A stretch of DNA of 40,434 nucleotides, from the NCBI RefSeq assembly GCF_030159795.1, contig NZ_BSND01000012.1:1-40434 (forward strand), in the 5' to 3' direction. Both the position numbers and the translations under genes were made by a program. Source of the DNA: Methylophaga thalassica (lineage in GTDB: Bacteria > Pseudomonadota > Gammaproteobacteria > Nitrosococcales > Methylophagaceae). Positions 32,058-39,443 of this stretch are shown here, one piece after another. The notes beneath the pieces are model-generated. The model was not told where the DNA came from and did not search any database. It saw only the letters and a list, made by a program, of their open reading frames with translations. Numbering within the stretch: position 1 is the stretch's first letter; each line of letters starts with the position of its first letter.

Positions 32058-32537
32058 ATGCAAAACGCCATTACCAACACAACAAAACAGCATTACATCA
32101 CGTCGATTGCTGCCCTTAATATCCCGTCACTGGATGGTACGGGAGACTGGCATTTTTCGGACTGTTTTATTCAGCATGGGGACTTTTTACCCCAGCAACA
32201 TTTAGCCGAAATCGACACGATATCGACCCGTCACCTACTCGGTGACTATGGCATTTTTGAATGCTCAGACATTCTTAAAAAATATGGTGCTTCACCATTG
32301 CCAGACCAAGCCGAAATCTATGCAGCAAACCACTATCGCGCCGTTGTAGATATGATCTTTGATCTGGTCAAGAACGGCCAAAGCATCACGGACACGGTGA
32401 TTTTAGATGACTGGTTTCCCGAAGACTCGGAAAAGCAGACCGTCTACCAGCTGCTAGATAAACTCAAAGCGGATTTGACTGATCAACAATGGATGATGAT
32501 TGACGAATGGAAGCAACAAACAGAAGAGCAGACTTAA
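32058..32537 (+). CDS. Partner of the AbiEii-like toxin, putative antitoxin
   Basis: A 159-residue acidic, tryptophan-containing soluble protein (IPSLDGTGDWHFSDCFIQHG...). It overlaps the nucleotidyltransferase toxin by 31 bp and lies upstream, the usual antitoxin position. I do not see the winged helix of AbiEi, so this would be a different antitoxin type. The ATG at 32058 is chosen because the longer frame begins inside hicB. Confidence 0.6.
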   Translation: MQNAITNTTKQHYITSIAALNIPSLDGTGDWHFSDCFIQHGDFLPQQHLAEIDTISTRHLLGDYGIFECSDILKKYGASPLPDQAEIYAANHYRAVVDMIFDLVKNGQSITDTVILDDWFPEDSEKQTVYQLLDKLKADLTDQQWMMIDEWKQQTEEQT

Positions 32538-33436
32538 CACCGCTTGAGCAGAAACACACGGACTTGATGCAGCGTTTAGCCGGTTCGCTGGCTGATACTC
32601 CATCAGTTTTAAAAGGCGGTACAGCCTTAATGCTCAGTTACGGGCTGGATCGATTTTCAGAAGACCTCGACTTTGACAGCACCAAAGCATTGAACCTTGA
32701 AAAGCGGATCAATGATGCAGCTGACAAAGAAGGGATCAAGATTGAGTCAATAAGGCTCAAAAAAGACACGGACACAACAAAGCGTTATGTCGTTTTATAT
32801 GAAAGTGAACATGGCGCTGGCCGGTTGAAAATTGAAACGTCATTAAGAGCTGATGTTATCCCTGAAGACCAGACAACAACGGTCAACGGGATCAAGACTT
32901 ACAAAGTTGAAAATCTGGTATCACAAAAACTGGAAGCCCTTGAAGGTAGAAGCAAGGTCAGGGATTTATACGACATTAATTTTTTAGCGGATAAATACCC
33001 CGAAGCATTTACCAAAGCTCAGGCTGAAAAACTCAGTTCACTAACCCACGACCCAGATTATCTATCAAGCCGATTTAAGGCCGACCATAGCGGCGATAAC
33101 ATTCTTAAATCGCAGTCGCTTGATAGCTTGGTTTTAAGCACTCAATACAATGCTGAGAGCTTGCAGGAGCGCGCCAGCAACCGCGTAGCCGCTCAAGACT
33201 TTTTGAAAATGGATCAGGGTGACTTTATTAAAAAGCATCCTGATTTAGCCCCTCACGTTGCCGCTGTGTCAGCGATTGAAAAGAAGCTGGCAAGTGAACC
33301 CATGACAGACAAGCAAAGGCAAACAGCCATGCAGCGAGTCAGGGAAAATGCGGCTAATAGTATTCAGGAAGGTGTCAAACCTGACATCAAACTGAAGACG
33401 CAAACCCAAAATCTGAAAAATGATTTATCCCGTTAA
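32507..33436 (+). CDS. AbiEii-like nucleotidyltransferase toxin with an added C-terminal domain
   Basis: A 309-residue protein. Residues 1-190 match the AbiEii/AbiGii nucleotidyltransferase fold: LKGGTALMLSYGLDRFSEDLDFD (35-57) and SQKLEALEGRSKVRDLYDINFL (139-160). AbiEii-type toxins block growth by modifying tRNA, and related systems abort phage infection. Residues about 228-309 are extra and match the C terminus of the protein made next to VirD4 (KKHPDLAPHVAAVSAIEKKLA, ending LSR). DNA identity includes a 25-bp exact match (33269-33293 with 14530-14554), so this domain was shuffled or converted recently. Confidence 0.85.
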   Translation: MEATNRRADLTPLEQKHTDLMQRLAGSLADTPSVLKGGTALMLSYGLDRFSEDLDFDSTKALNLEKRINDAADKEGIKIESIRLKKDTDTTKRYVVLYESEHGAGRLKIETSLRADVIPEDQTTTVNGIKTYKVENLVSQKLEALEGRSKVRDLYDINFLADKYPEAFTKAQAEKLSSLTHDPDYLSSRFKADHSGDNILKSQSLDSLVLSTQYNAESLQERASNRVAAQDFLKMDQGDFIKKHPDLAPHVAAVSAIEKKLASEPMTDKQRQTAMQRVRENAANSIQEGVKPDIKLKTQTQNLKNDLSR

Positions 33437-33453
33437 AAAAAGGAGCAGTACAC

Positions 33454-34098
33454 ATGGATGATTTTTATTTTGGCAAAGTCAGCGACAACGGCAAAGCTGG
33501 CGAATATTCTCTGAGCCTGAACAGACTCAATAACCTTGCTGGTCTGGGCGTAGAAAAGCAGAGCTTTACAGCACAATTAAACAGGCTGCTAACTAAAGCA
33601 GACTGTCATGTAATCGTGAATGATGGGACATCATACCCAGACTTTCATACCCTGATTAATCATATCGAGAGTGAAGCTATCAGCATGATTGAGCTGGAAG
33701 CAAGAACCGATATTAACGAGAGCGTGAACGCAACACTGGCCTGCAATATTTATCTGGCTGAAGGTGTGTTACACGTCCGGCCTCACTGGTGCGGATATAA
33801 AGAAATCAGGGCTGATGAAATCATTGATACCCTGCTTGTTCCGCTGTTCTTGCTGAACCTGAACAGCAAAACGGTTATCAATGACGGTGAAAAGCAAAAA
33901 CTGGCAACTGATCCGGCTGAAGCGGTTCACCAGATATTCGCCTTGTCTAAATATCCCAGACAATCCAGACAAACAACGTATGTCACTGATGTAAGCTTTG
34001 CTCAGTCCGTCGCTGAGAATGGCTATTTTGGCGAGTCTGCTTTTCGTGAGTATGAAAAGCTCAGAACAGAAAACAGAAATAAAAGCTGGGCTTCATAA
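33454..34098 (+). CDS. Unknown 214-residue protein
   Basis: A soluble protein without known motifs. It has an acidic, helical centre and the stretch YLAEGVLHVRPHWCGYKEIRADEIIDTLLVPLFLLNLNSK. AAAGGAGC lies upstream. It starts 17 bp after the toxin gene and ends 2 bp before the nuclease gene, so the genes from 32058 to 34517 may be one operon. No function can be assigned. Confidence 0.65.
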   Translation: MDDFYFGKVSDNGKAGEYSLSLNRLNNLAGLGVEKQSFTAQLNRLLTKADCHVIVNDGTSYPDFHTLINHIESEAISMIELEARTDINESVNATLACNIYLAEGVLHVRPHWCGYKEIRADEIIDTLLVPLFLLNLNSKTVINDGEKQKLATDPAEAVHQIFALSKYPRQSRQTTYVTDVSFAQSVAENGYFGESAFREYEKLRTENRNKSWAS

Positions 34099-34100
34099 TC

Positions 34101-34517
34101 ATGCTGAAGGAAATCTTATTAGTCGTCGCAATCATCGACGGTGACACTATCAAGGTACTGGATCACAATCACGACCAGTTGAAAGTCAGACTGGCAAGCA
34201 TTGATGCACCGGAAAGAAAACAGCCGTTTGGCCGTAAATCAGCAATGATGCTGGCTGATATGATCGGCAATGAAAAAGTGGCGCTGGACTGCCCCAGCCA
34301 AGACCGATACAACCGCTGGATATGCACCATTCATTATGAGGGTGTCGATATCAATAAACAGATGGTTGAAATGGGCGGCGCGTGGGTTTATCGGCGTTAT
34401 TATTCTGGCACTGAATACATAACAGCCGAAGACCAAGCCAAAGCCTCAAAACGCGGCCTGTGGGGTTTGAGTGAATACGAAATAACCCCGCCTTGGGAGT
34501 GGCGAAGACAGCATTAA
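34101..34517 (+). CDS. Staphylococcal-nuclease-like (thermonuclease) protein
   Basis: A 138-residue SNase-fold nuclease with the expected residues: VAIIDGDTIKVL, VRLASIDAPERKQPFG, KVALDCPSQDRYNRWICTIHYEGVDINKQMVEMGGAWVYRRY. Such nucleases are common on conjugative plasmids (for example near IncP par genes). Family members usually begin with a signal peptide; here only about 10 hydrophobic residues precede the fold, so export is doubtful. It starts 2 bp after the unknown gene. Confidence 0.9.
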   Translation: MLKEILLVVAIIDGDTIKVLDHNHDQLKVRLASIDAPERKQPFGRKSAMMLADMIGNEKVALDCPSQDRYNRWICTIHYEGVDINKQMVEMGGAWVYRRYYSGTEYITAEDQAKASKRGLWGLSEYEITPPWEWRRQH

Positions 34518-34553
34518 GAGTAAATGAGTATATGTGCATTAGCACATATACTC
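34518..34553. promoter_or_regulatory. ACTC/GAGT array between nuclease and relaxase genes
   Basis: GAGT (34518), GAGT (34526), GTGC (34534), GCAC (34542) and ACTC (34550) lie in exact 8-bp phase. The inner part forms a perfect palindrome, GAGTATATGTGC - ATTA - GCACATATACTC. It sits at the convergent 3' ends of the nuclease and relaxase genes, so it may also end transcription. Confidence 0.65.
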
Positions 34554-35580
34554 ATCTTTCCGGCGCTTTATCGACCGTGGCCGTTCTCTTGGCCTGTACT
34601 GCCTCTTGAGTGATTCGCCGTTTAATCTCATCATTCTGAGTCAGTATTTCTTTAGGCATCCCAGCTAAAAATTTTCTTACGTCCTGAGCCAGTTTCTTAT
34701 CTTCTTTCTGGCCGGTTTTATCCAGCTCATCACTGAGCTTTTTATAAAGCTGCCTGACTTCATTTTGTCGGCGCTCAATCGCCTTGTTCCAAGGCTTATC
34801 AGGTACGCGCTCCCCTTTCGCTTCTAGTGCAAGCTCGGTTGCCGCCTCTTTGATTTGTGATCGGGTTACGTTGGCCGTTCTTTTATTCCGGTTGGGCTGC
34901 TTGTTGTTATTGATCTGCCAGACAGCGCCTTTCGTCGCTTTCTTCACGACCCCCCTAGCCTGTCTACGGGTAGCCAATGCAGCAACGCCCAGCGTTCTAA
35001 GTTCTTCAGCAAAACCTTCACGCCATGCTTGAATATCATTTTTTTTAGGGTCTAGTTTTTTATTGTTGAAGCCCAGCATTTTGACTGCTAAGTGAACATG
35101 CGGGTGTGGCTGATCTGTATGCAACGCGAATAAATACTCATGGTTTTCACTGAATGCTTTCTTGGCAAAGTTACGCGCTGCATCCCTGACTTTTTCAGGG
35201 TCAGTCCCCGCAGGCATTGATAACATTAAGTGCATCACGTCCCGACTGGTCTTTGATGATTTTTCTTTTGGGAATGATTCAATATCTTTTATCCAATCAG
35301 AATAGGCAGACTCTAGGTTTTCACGACCTTTAAATAGCTCGCCTTTGTCATTTTCTAAAACCTCTTCACCCTCTCTGGCGATATATTCAATATGTGAGGC
35401 AATATGCCCTGTGCCTTTACTAAAGCCAGTAATTTTCGCCATAACTTCCGGCGTTTTTTTGGTGATAGCCTGCAAAGTAAGACGGGCATTTTTAGGCTTA
35501 TCGTGATAGACAAACTTCCCTTTTTTGGGCTTAACTTTGCCCTCTAATATCTGAGATATAGTTTCCTCGATGATCGCCAC
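34552..35580 (-). CDS. MOBP/VirD2-type relaxase
   Basis: A 342-residue relaxase that nicks oriT and leads the strand into the recipient. The probable catalytic tyrosine is Y66 (GTGHIASHIEYIAREG) and the metal-binding histidines are in ALHTDQPHPHVHLAVK (H159, H161, H163). The SRDVMHLMLSMPAGTDPEKV block is typical of the VirD2 branch. The C-terminal third is charged and helical, probably holding the VirD4 recognition signal. The start is a GTG that overlaps the mobC stop (TAGTG). It is shorter than IncP TraI. Confidence 0.9.
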   Translation of the reverse strand: MAIIEETISQILEGKVKPKKGKFVYHDKPKNARLTLQAITKKTPEVMAKITGFSKGTGHIASHIEYIAREGEEVLENDKGELFKGRENLESAYSDWIKDIESFPKEKSSKTSRDVMHLMLSMPAGTDPEKVRDAARNFAKKAFSENHEYLFALHTDQPHPHVHLAVKMLGFNNKKLDPKKNDIQAWREGFAEELRTLGVAALATRRQARGVVKKATKGAVWQINNNKQPNRNKRTANVTRSQIKEAATELALEAKGERVPDKPWNKAIERRQNEVRQLYKKLSDELDKTGQKEDKKLAQDVRKFLAGMPKEILTQNDEIKRRITQEAVQAKRTATVDKAPER

Positions 35581-36128
35581 TATTTAACCTGCCAAACGCT
35601 GTTACTTTCCGAAACGATTTTATAAATAGCTTTCTTCTGTTTTTCGATACCCGCCTGAAGCTCAACAATGTGATCGTAATTCACTCTGTCCCTGACTTTC
35701 AGATCAACAGCCTGATTCATGGCCTTTGCTATCTGGTTCAGATTGCGGCCAATAGAGGCCAATTCTCGGTTGGCCGCTCTGAGTTCGACAATCTGCTGTT
35801 CTGTCATGATCGGCTGGTGCGTCAAATTGGCTGCAATCAGATTTCTTACCCAGACAGTAAATTTCATACCGTAATGATCTGCCCTTTTCACTGCCTCTTT
35901 GACTAAAAAATTTGAGACATAAATTGTCTTCTTCGTGACTTCAAGATCATCATCATTTTGAGGGCTGACATCAGAGAATTTAGGTTTTCTTTTTTCCTCA
36001 CTTCTCAGCAAGTACACGCTGATGATGTGCTGCAAAAAAGCTGATCTTGATCCAAACCTTGATGATGTCAAAGCCCGTTCAAAACGCTCTATTTCCTTTT
36101 CGTCTTTCAATTCCGTTTTCAAAATCAT
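35580..36128 (-). CDS. MobC-like relaxosome accessory protein
   Basis: A 182-residue protein. The C-terminal part has the MobC signature LRAANRELASIGRNLNQIAKAMNQ (about 116-139), preceded by a ribbon-helix-helix-like segment TKKTIYVSNFLVKEAVKRADHYGM-FTVWVRNLI (about 65-97). It should bind oriT next to its own gene and help the relaxase. The N-terminal 50 residues are an additional domain. It overlaps the relaxase gene by one base. Confidence 0.88.
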   Translation of the reverse strand: MILKTELKDEKEIERFERALTSSRFGSRSAFLQHIISVYLLRSEEKRKPKFSDVSPQNDDDLEVTKKTIYVSNFLVKEAVKRADHYGMKFTVWVRNLIAANLTHQPIMTEQQIVELRAANRELASIGRNLNQIAKAMNQAVDLKVRDRVNYDHIVELQAGIEKQKKAIYKIVSESNSVWQVK

Positions 36129-36140
36129 TTCGCACTTCCT

Positions 36141-36234
36141 AAGAGAGAGGGGGCAGGCTGCGGTTTACCGGCATTGTACCAGCTATGGTACAAAATGCGG
36201 TATAAAACCCTATCCTGCCCTCCCCCTCTCTCTT
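36141..36234 (+). other. oriT: oriT with an IncP-type nick site
   Basis: TATCCTGCCC at 36211-36220 matches the RP4/VirD2 nick consensus (YATCCTG/Y), so the cut is between G36217 and C36218. Just before it is a bulged inverted repeat (36162-36181 with 36186-36209) whose core TTGTACCA/TGGTACAA is perfect. An outer inverted repeat, AAGAGAGAGGGGGCAGG (36141) with CCTGCCCTCCCCCTCTCTC (36214), encloses it. The plus strand would be transferred, starting at 36218, so relaxase and mobC enter last. The location between mobC and a traK-like gene supports this. Confidence 0.88.
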
Positions 36235-36287
36235 CTATCTTTTAAAATTTCAAAATCTCGGCTTCCCCTTGGGGTTTCCTCTTCCCC

Positions 36288-36339
36288 GCGTAATTGCTGC
36301 GCAATTACTTTATATTACGCTTAGAATACTTGTATTCTA
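36288..36339. repeat. Small palindromes beside oriT
   Basis: GTAATTG/CAATTAC near 36291-36307 and AGAATAC-TT-GTATTCT near 36323-36338 lie between the nick site and the next promoter. They are plausible binding sites for the TraK/StbA-like protein encoded next door or for autoregulation. Confidence 0.45.
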
Positions 36340-36347
36340 CTCCTTTT

Positions 36348-36377
36348 TTGCTTATTTCTAGTGAGACTGGTTATAAT
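36348..36377 (+). promoter_or_regulatory. Promoter of the traKLM/stbABC-like operon
   Basis: TTGCTT (36348-36353) and TATAAT (36372-36377) are 18 bp apart. Transcription would begin about 36384, two bases before the ATG at 36386, with no room for a ribosome-binding site. The mRNA is thus likely leaderless. Confidence 0.7.
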
Positions 36378-36385
36378 CGGCCACG

Positions 36386-36754
36386 ATGGACAAGACGAAT
36401 ATTTCACAACAATTAGCCAAAGCATCAGGCGCTAACTCTCGCTCGATTAGAGCAAGAATTAGTGACGTTTTGGATGATATTGAAAAGGCGATTTCATCAG
36501 GCGTAGCGCATGATGAAATAGTCGCAATTTTGAATAAAAACGGCTTTGACTTGTCTATCAAATCATTCAGAAACGCGCTGTATCTGGCGCGAAAAAAAGC
36601 CGCTGGTCAGCCAGCGATTAGACAGCCTGCACCAGTTCGGCCAACAGCTGAAAAACAGGTTTCACCACAAAAGGACTCTAGCAAGGAAGCTGATGAAATT
36701 GATCTAAAAGCTCTGGGTAAGCTTGGTTCTAAAACGAAAAGGAATAGGTTATGA
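36386..36754 (+). CDS. TraK/StbA-like oriT-binding protein
   Basis: A 122-residue basic protein. The first 75 residues are helical (RSIRARISDVLDDIEKAISSGVAHDEIVAILNKNGFDLSIKSFRNALYLARKK), like small oriT-binding proteins such as TraK of IncP. A proline- and lysine-rich linker follows. It is the first gene beside oriT and overlaps the ATPase gene by 4 bp. The three-gene order (DNA binder, ATPase, membrane protein) matches traKLM of RP4 and resembles stbABC of R388. Assignment rests on order and rough pattern. Confidence 0.65.
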   Translation: MDKTNISQQLAKASGANSRSIRARISDVLDDIEKAISSGVAHDEIVAILNKNGFDLSIKSFRNALYLARKKAAGQPAIRQPAPVRPTAEKQVSPQKDSSKEADEIDLKALGKLGSKTKRNRL

Positions 36755-37467
36755 ATGTTTGTGTTTTGAATATTTCCGGCAACGTTGGCAAGACAACGAC
36801 AGCCGTTCACATGCTCCGGCCACGGATTAAAAATGCGTCGATTTTCTCAGTCGAAAATCTGAACTCAGGGATTGAAGATTTCGGCATCGAGGAAGCCGAA
36901 ACGATTAAAGGTAAGCGGTTCGGCGATCTGTCTGACAATATCCTTTTGTCTGAGGCGGCGATTGTCGATGTCGGCGCGTCAAACGTCGAAGATTTTTTAA
37001 ATCTGATGAAGCAATACCAAGGCTCACATGATGACTATGATTATTTTGTGATCCCGACAATCAGCCAAGAAAAGCAGCTGAAAGACACCATCACGACAAT
37101 TAAAATTTTGTCTGGGCTGGGTGTGCCAGCTGAAAAAATTCGTGTCCTGTTCAACAACGTTGAACTGGACGATGCAAACGAATTAGACGGGTTTAACGCC
37201 CTTTTTGGCTATCACAGTGTTTCACCTACGTTCACCATTAATGCTGATGCTACGGTGCTTTCTAATGAGGTTTTTGACGGTCTGAAACAGGCCAATAAAA
37301 CATTAGATGAGATCGCAAACGATAAGACCGATTATAAAGCGAAGGTGCGCGCCAAAGGCGCGACTGCTGAAGATAAAGAAGAAGCATTGAAAATGCTTGC
37401 CTTGCAGCGGTTGGCAACCGCTGCAAGCGCGAATTTAGATGATGCCTTTACTGCCCTATTTGCTTAA
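36751..37467 (+). CDS. TraL/StbB-like P-loop ATPase
   Basis: A 238-residue ATPase with a modified Walker A, NISGNVGKTTT (7-17), typical of the StbB/TraL group rather than classical ParA. A second acidic motif, AAIVDVGASNVEDF, fits Walker A'/B. StbB-type proteins help plasmid positioning and conjugation in R388. It overlaps the upstream gene by 4 bp and is 5 bp from the next. Confidence 0.8.
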   Translation: MNVCVLNISGNVGKTTTAVHMLRPRIKNASIFSVENLNSGIEDFGIEEAETIKGKRFGDLSDNILLSEAAIVDVGASNVEDFLNLMKQYQGSHDDYDYFVIPTISQEKQLKDTITTIKILSGLGVPAEKIRVLFNNVELDDANELDGFNALFGYHSVSPTFTINADATVLSNEVFDGLKQANKTLDEIANDKTDYKAKVRAKGATAEDKEEALKMLALQRLATAASANLDDAFTALFA

Positions 37468-37472
37468 CCGTC

Positions 37473-37865
37473 ATGGCCGAAAATAAGAAGCTATCGACTG
37501 CAAAAGAGGCGTTATTAGCTGAGTTATTTGGCGATATCGGCGAGGCAATCACCAAGCTTGATGAAGTGCTGGAAAAAAGCGCCTTGGTGGAACGGGAATT
37601 ATCCGTTTCCACCAAGGCGTTAATTTTAGCGAGTCAGAAATATAAAGACGCTATCAACGGCTTTACTGATGAGGCAAAAAAGGACATTTCCAGCCATATT
37701 GAGCGTGAAACAGCTCAACATACCGCGCCGGTATTAAAACGGCTTACAGAGCAAAACAATAAGGAATTAAGCGATAGAGTAAACAACCTGAAGTGGATCA
37801 GCCTATTCAATACAGGTCTGATCGTGGTTGGTTTTGCTCTGGCCGTTTATTTTGGCCTGTCCTAG
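37473..37865 (+). CDS. TraM/StbC-like small membrane protein
   Basis: A 130-residue protein with a long, helical, coiled-coil-like body (about 10-105) and one C-terminal membrane segment (ISLFNTGLIVVGFALAVYFGL). This tail-anchored design matches TraM of RP4 and StbC. It completes the three-gene operon next to oriT. Sequence similarity alone would not identify it. Confidence 0.65.
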   Translation: MAENKKLSTAKEALLAELFGDIGEAITKLDEVLEKSALVERELSVSTKALILASQKYKDAINGFTDEAKKDISSHIERETAQHTAPVLKRLTEQNNKELSDRVNNLKWISLFNTGLIVVGFALAVYFGLS

Positions 37866-37867
37866 TC

Positions 37868-37945
37868 GCAGTTACCCACAAATTAACAGGCAAGTTCGCT
37901 TGCGATATAGGGCTGCTCGTTGCCTGTGAATATATGGATAACTGC
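37868..37945. repeat. Long hairpin element, copy 2 of 3
   Basis: Arms 37868-37893 and 37920-37945 are complementary over about 26 bases with a few mismatches. The inner GCAAG-TTCG-CTTGC forms a second hairpin. It is an inverted copy of the element at 1320-1394. It lies in the convergent gap between the traM-like gene and ssb. Confidence 0.75.
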
Positions 37946-37982
37946 TCCATCAACTGCCCTGCCCTTTCCACCAGATCAAAAA

Positions 37983-38063
37983 GGCCGTTACCCACAGATT
38001 AACAGCGCGGTTCGTTTGCCATAGAGGGGCTACTCGCGCACTATTAATATGTGGATAACGGCC
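37983..38063. repeat. Long hairpin element, copy 3 of 3
   Basis: Arms 37983-38009 and 38035-38063 pair through GGCCGTTA and AGCGCG/CGCGCA; the right arm contains the perfect DnaA box TTATCCACA on the minus strand (38049-38057). Against copy 2, the outer bases and the inner GGCAA/TTGCC become GCGCG/CGCGC, yet stay paired. The loop keeps TTCGTTTGC and GGGGCTACTCG. Confidence 0.75.
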
Positions 38064-38087
38064 ACTTTCCCTTGTTCAAAAGATAAT

Positions 38088-38131
38088 GAGTGATTGAGTA
38101 AATAATCATATACTCAATCACTCATTTGAGT
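38088..38131. promoter_or_regulatory. ACTC/GAGT array at the 3' end of ssb
   Basis: GAGT (38088), GAGT (38096), AATC (38104, degenerate), ACTC (38112), ACTC (38120) and GAGT (38128) keep exact 8-bp phase. It lies between copy 3 of the long hairpin and the ssb stop. Confidence 0.65.
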
Positions 38132-38464
38132 TTAACCGGCTAACGCTTCCCGCGTTGCCGCCCCAGCTGCTCCAAATTCAAAATCCTGAATAATGAAGTT
38201 GTACCCGTATTGATCAACCCCGTCTTTTTGCCAGCGGTTGTTTTCAATTCGATAAGTAACGATCAGCTGGTCGCCTTTTCGTACATTATTTGCAATGACT
38301 TCGCCACGCTTACCAAAGGCTGTGAAAGGAATTGAAACGGTTCTTTCATCCTTCCCTTCCCCTGCATATTCATTTGTCATCAGGGTTAAGCGTGTTACTG
38401 AGTTTTCCTGTCCGTTTGTTTCTGGGTCTGCTGCTACTCGTCCCGCGAAAATATTGCTTTGCAT
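38132..38464 (-). CDS. ssb: Single-stranded DNA-binding protein
   Basis: A 110-residue SSB of OB fold: NIFAGRVAADPETNGQENSVTRLTLMTNEYAGEGKDERTVSIPFTAFGKRGEVIANNVRKGDQLIVTYRIENNRW. It lacks the acidic C-terminal tip (DDDIPF-like) used by host SSB to recruit partners; it ends ATREALAG. In the leading region such proteins protect the incoming strand. TAAGGAGC lies before the ATG. It is encoded on the minus strand, so the transferred plus strand is its template. Confidence 0.9.
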   Translation of the reverse strand: MQSNIFAGRVAADPETNGQENSVTRLTLMTNEYAGEGKDERTVSIPFTAFGKRGEVIANNVRKGDQLIVTYRIENNRWQKDGVDQYGYNFIIQDFEFGAAGAATREALAG

Positions 38465-38499
38465 GGTTACTGCTCCTTAGTGTGATTTGTCCATTTAAT

Positions 38500-38535
38500 G
38501 AGTAAATGAGTTTATGAGTTGTTACTTACATACTC
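38500..38535. promoter_or_regulatory. ACTC/GAGT array between ssb and parG
   Basis: GAGT (38500), GAGT (38508), GAGT (38516), ACTT (38524) and ACTC (38532), all in 8-bp phase, overlapping the 3' end of parG. It lies before ssb on the minus strand and may control it. Confidence 0.65.
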
Positions 38536-38760
38536 ATTCATAAAGTTAATAAAAACTTCGGTCATATCCTTATGGCCGTTGTTGATGCAGGCGATCTTAA
38601 ATTCCGTTTTCAATCGCTTTGGTGCTTCAAAGTTCACACGCTCTTTTTCCACTGGCGGCGCGTTCTCTTCTAATACTTCCGTTGCGGCGGTCTTCCGGTT
38701 TCTGGCCGGTTGCTTAATGGCAGTTTTAGACTCGCCGCGCTCTGGTTTCTTAATTGCCAT
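38512..38760 (-). CDS. parG: ParG-like ribbon-helix-helix partition protein
   Basis: An 82-residue protein with a flexible basic N-terminal half (KKPERGESKTAIKQPARNRK) and a C-terminal ribbon-helix-helix: KERVNFEAPKRLKTEFKIACINNGHKDMTEVFINFMNEYV. This is the ParG design: centromere binder and repressor whose tail stimulates ParF ATPase. It overlaps parA by 11 bp. The ParG operator of TP228 consists of ACTC tetramers with 4-bp AT-rich spacers, the same pattern found seven times in this plasmid. Confidence 0.85.
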   Translation of the reverse strand: MAIKKPERGESKTAIKQPARNRKTAATEVLEENAPPVEKERVNFEAPKRLKTEFKIACINNGHKDMTEVFINFMNEYVSNNS

Positions 38761-39385
38761 CTTTGAAAAACTCCTCTATTTCATTCACTAAACTGTCAAT
38801 TTCTTCCTTGGCTTCTTTGCTGATCTCTAATGCAGTTTGACCTTGAGCCATTGCATTAGGGTATGCCGCCTTTTTATGAATAACCTGATCGAATGTATCA
38901 AAAGGCATATCATCCAGTGCAGCGCCAATCTCGGTGCTTAATTTCGTGCCCTTTTCGGCCACTGAGATAAGAAAGCCAGCAACAGGCCAACCGCCTGTTA
39001 TTTCCTGCCGGTCTGTAATCATGTCTACCGTGTCTCTGGTAGCCCAAACGTCAACAGGTGACGGGCGAACTGGTAACACAACCAGATCAGATGCTTTGAT
39101 AGTGCCGATAATGTTTTTATTTACCTTGGCCGCACCATCAATCACAACATAGTCATAATTCGCTTTGAGCTTGCCAATCTCTTTATCAATACTGGCGTTA
39201 GGCAAACCAATCACGGTGAAATAGTCACCCTCTGCCACTTCAGACCAGTCTAACGCGCTGGCCTGTGGGTCTGAGTCAACCAATAAGACATTAAAGCCTT
39301 TCAGCTGTAATGCTCTGGAAACATGAACTGATAATGTTGATTTACCAACACCACCTTTTGAATTTACAAACGATATAACCGGCAT
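38750..39385 (-). CDS. parA: ParA/ParF-type partition ATPase
   Basis: A 211-residue Walker-type ATPase without an N-terminal helix-turn-helix, so type Ib (ParF-like). Walker A is KGGVGKST (10-17), A' is LLVDSDPQASAL and Walker B is YDYVVIDGAAKVNK. It moves plasmid copies apart on the nucleoid together with ParG. AAAGGAGTT precedes the ATG. Operator arrays lie just upstream (39407-39434). Confidence 0.95.
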   Translation of the reverse strand: MPVISFVNSKGGVGKSTLSVHVSRALQLKGFNVLLVDSDPQASALDWSEVAEGDYFTVIGLPNASIDKEIGKLKANYDYVVIDGAAKVNKNIIGTIKASDLVVLPVRPSPVDVWATRDTVDMITDRQEITGGWPVAGFLISVAEKGTKLSTEIGAALDDMPFDTFDQVIHKKAAYPNAMAQGQTALEISKEAKEEIDSLVNEIEEFFKDGN

Positions 39386-39406
39386 ATTTTGAACTCCTTT
39401 TTAGGT

Positions 39407-39434
39407 GAGTATATGAGTAATTGCGCACATACTC
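39407..39434. promoter_or_regulatory. ACTC/GAGT array upstream of parA
   Basis: GAGT (39407), GAGT (39415), GCGC (39423, degenerate) and ACTC (39431) in 8-bp phase, 22 bp before the parA start. This is the best candidate for the parFG operator and possibly the centromere. Confidence 0.7.
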
Positions 39435-39443
39435 AAATAAGTA

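Noticed and set aside
37868-38063. Integron attC-like sites for the tyrosine recombinases
   Set aside because: They are palindromic, but lack the R/L box pattern and are not next to gene cassettes or an integron integrase.
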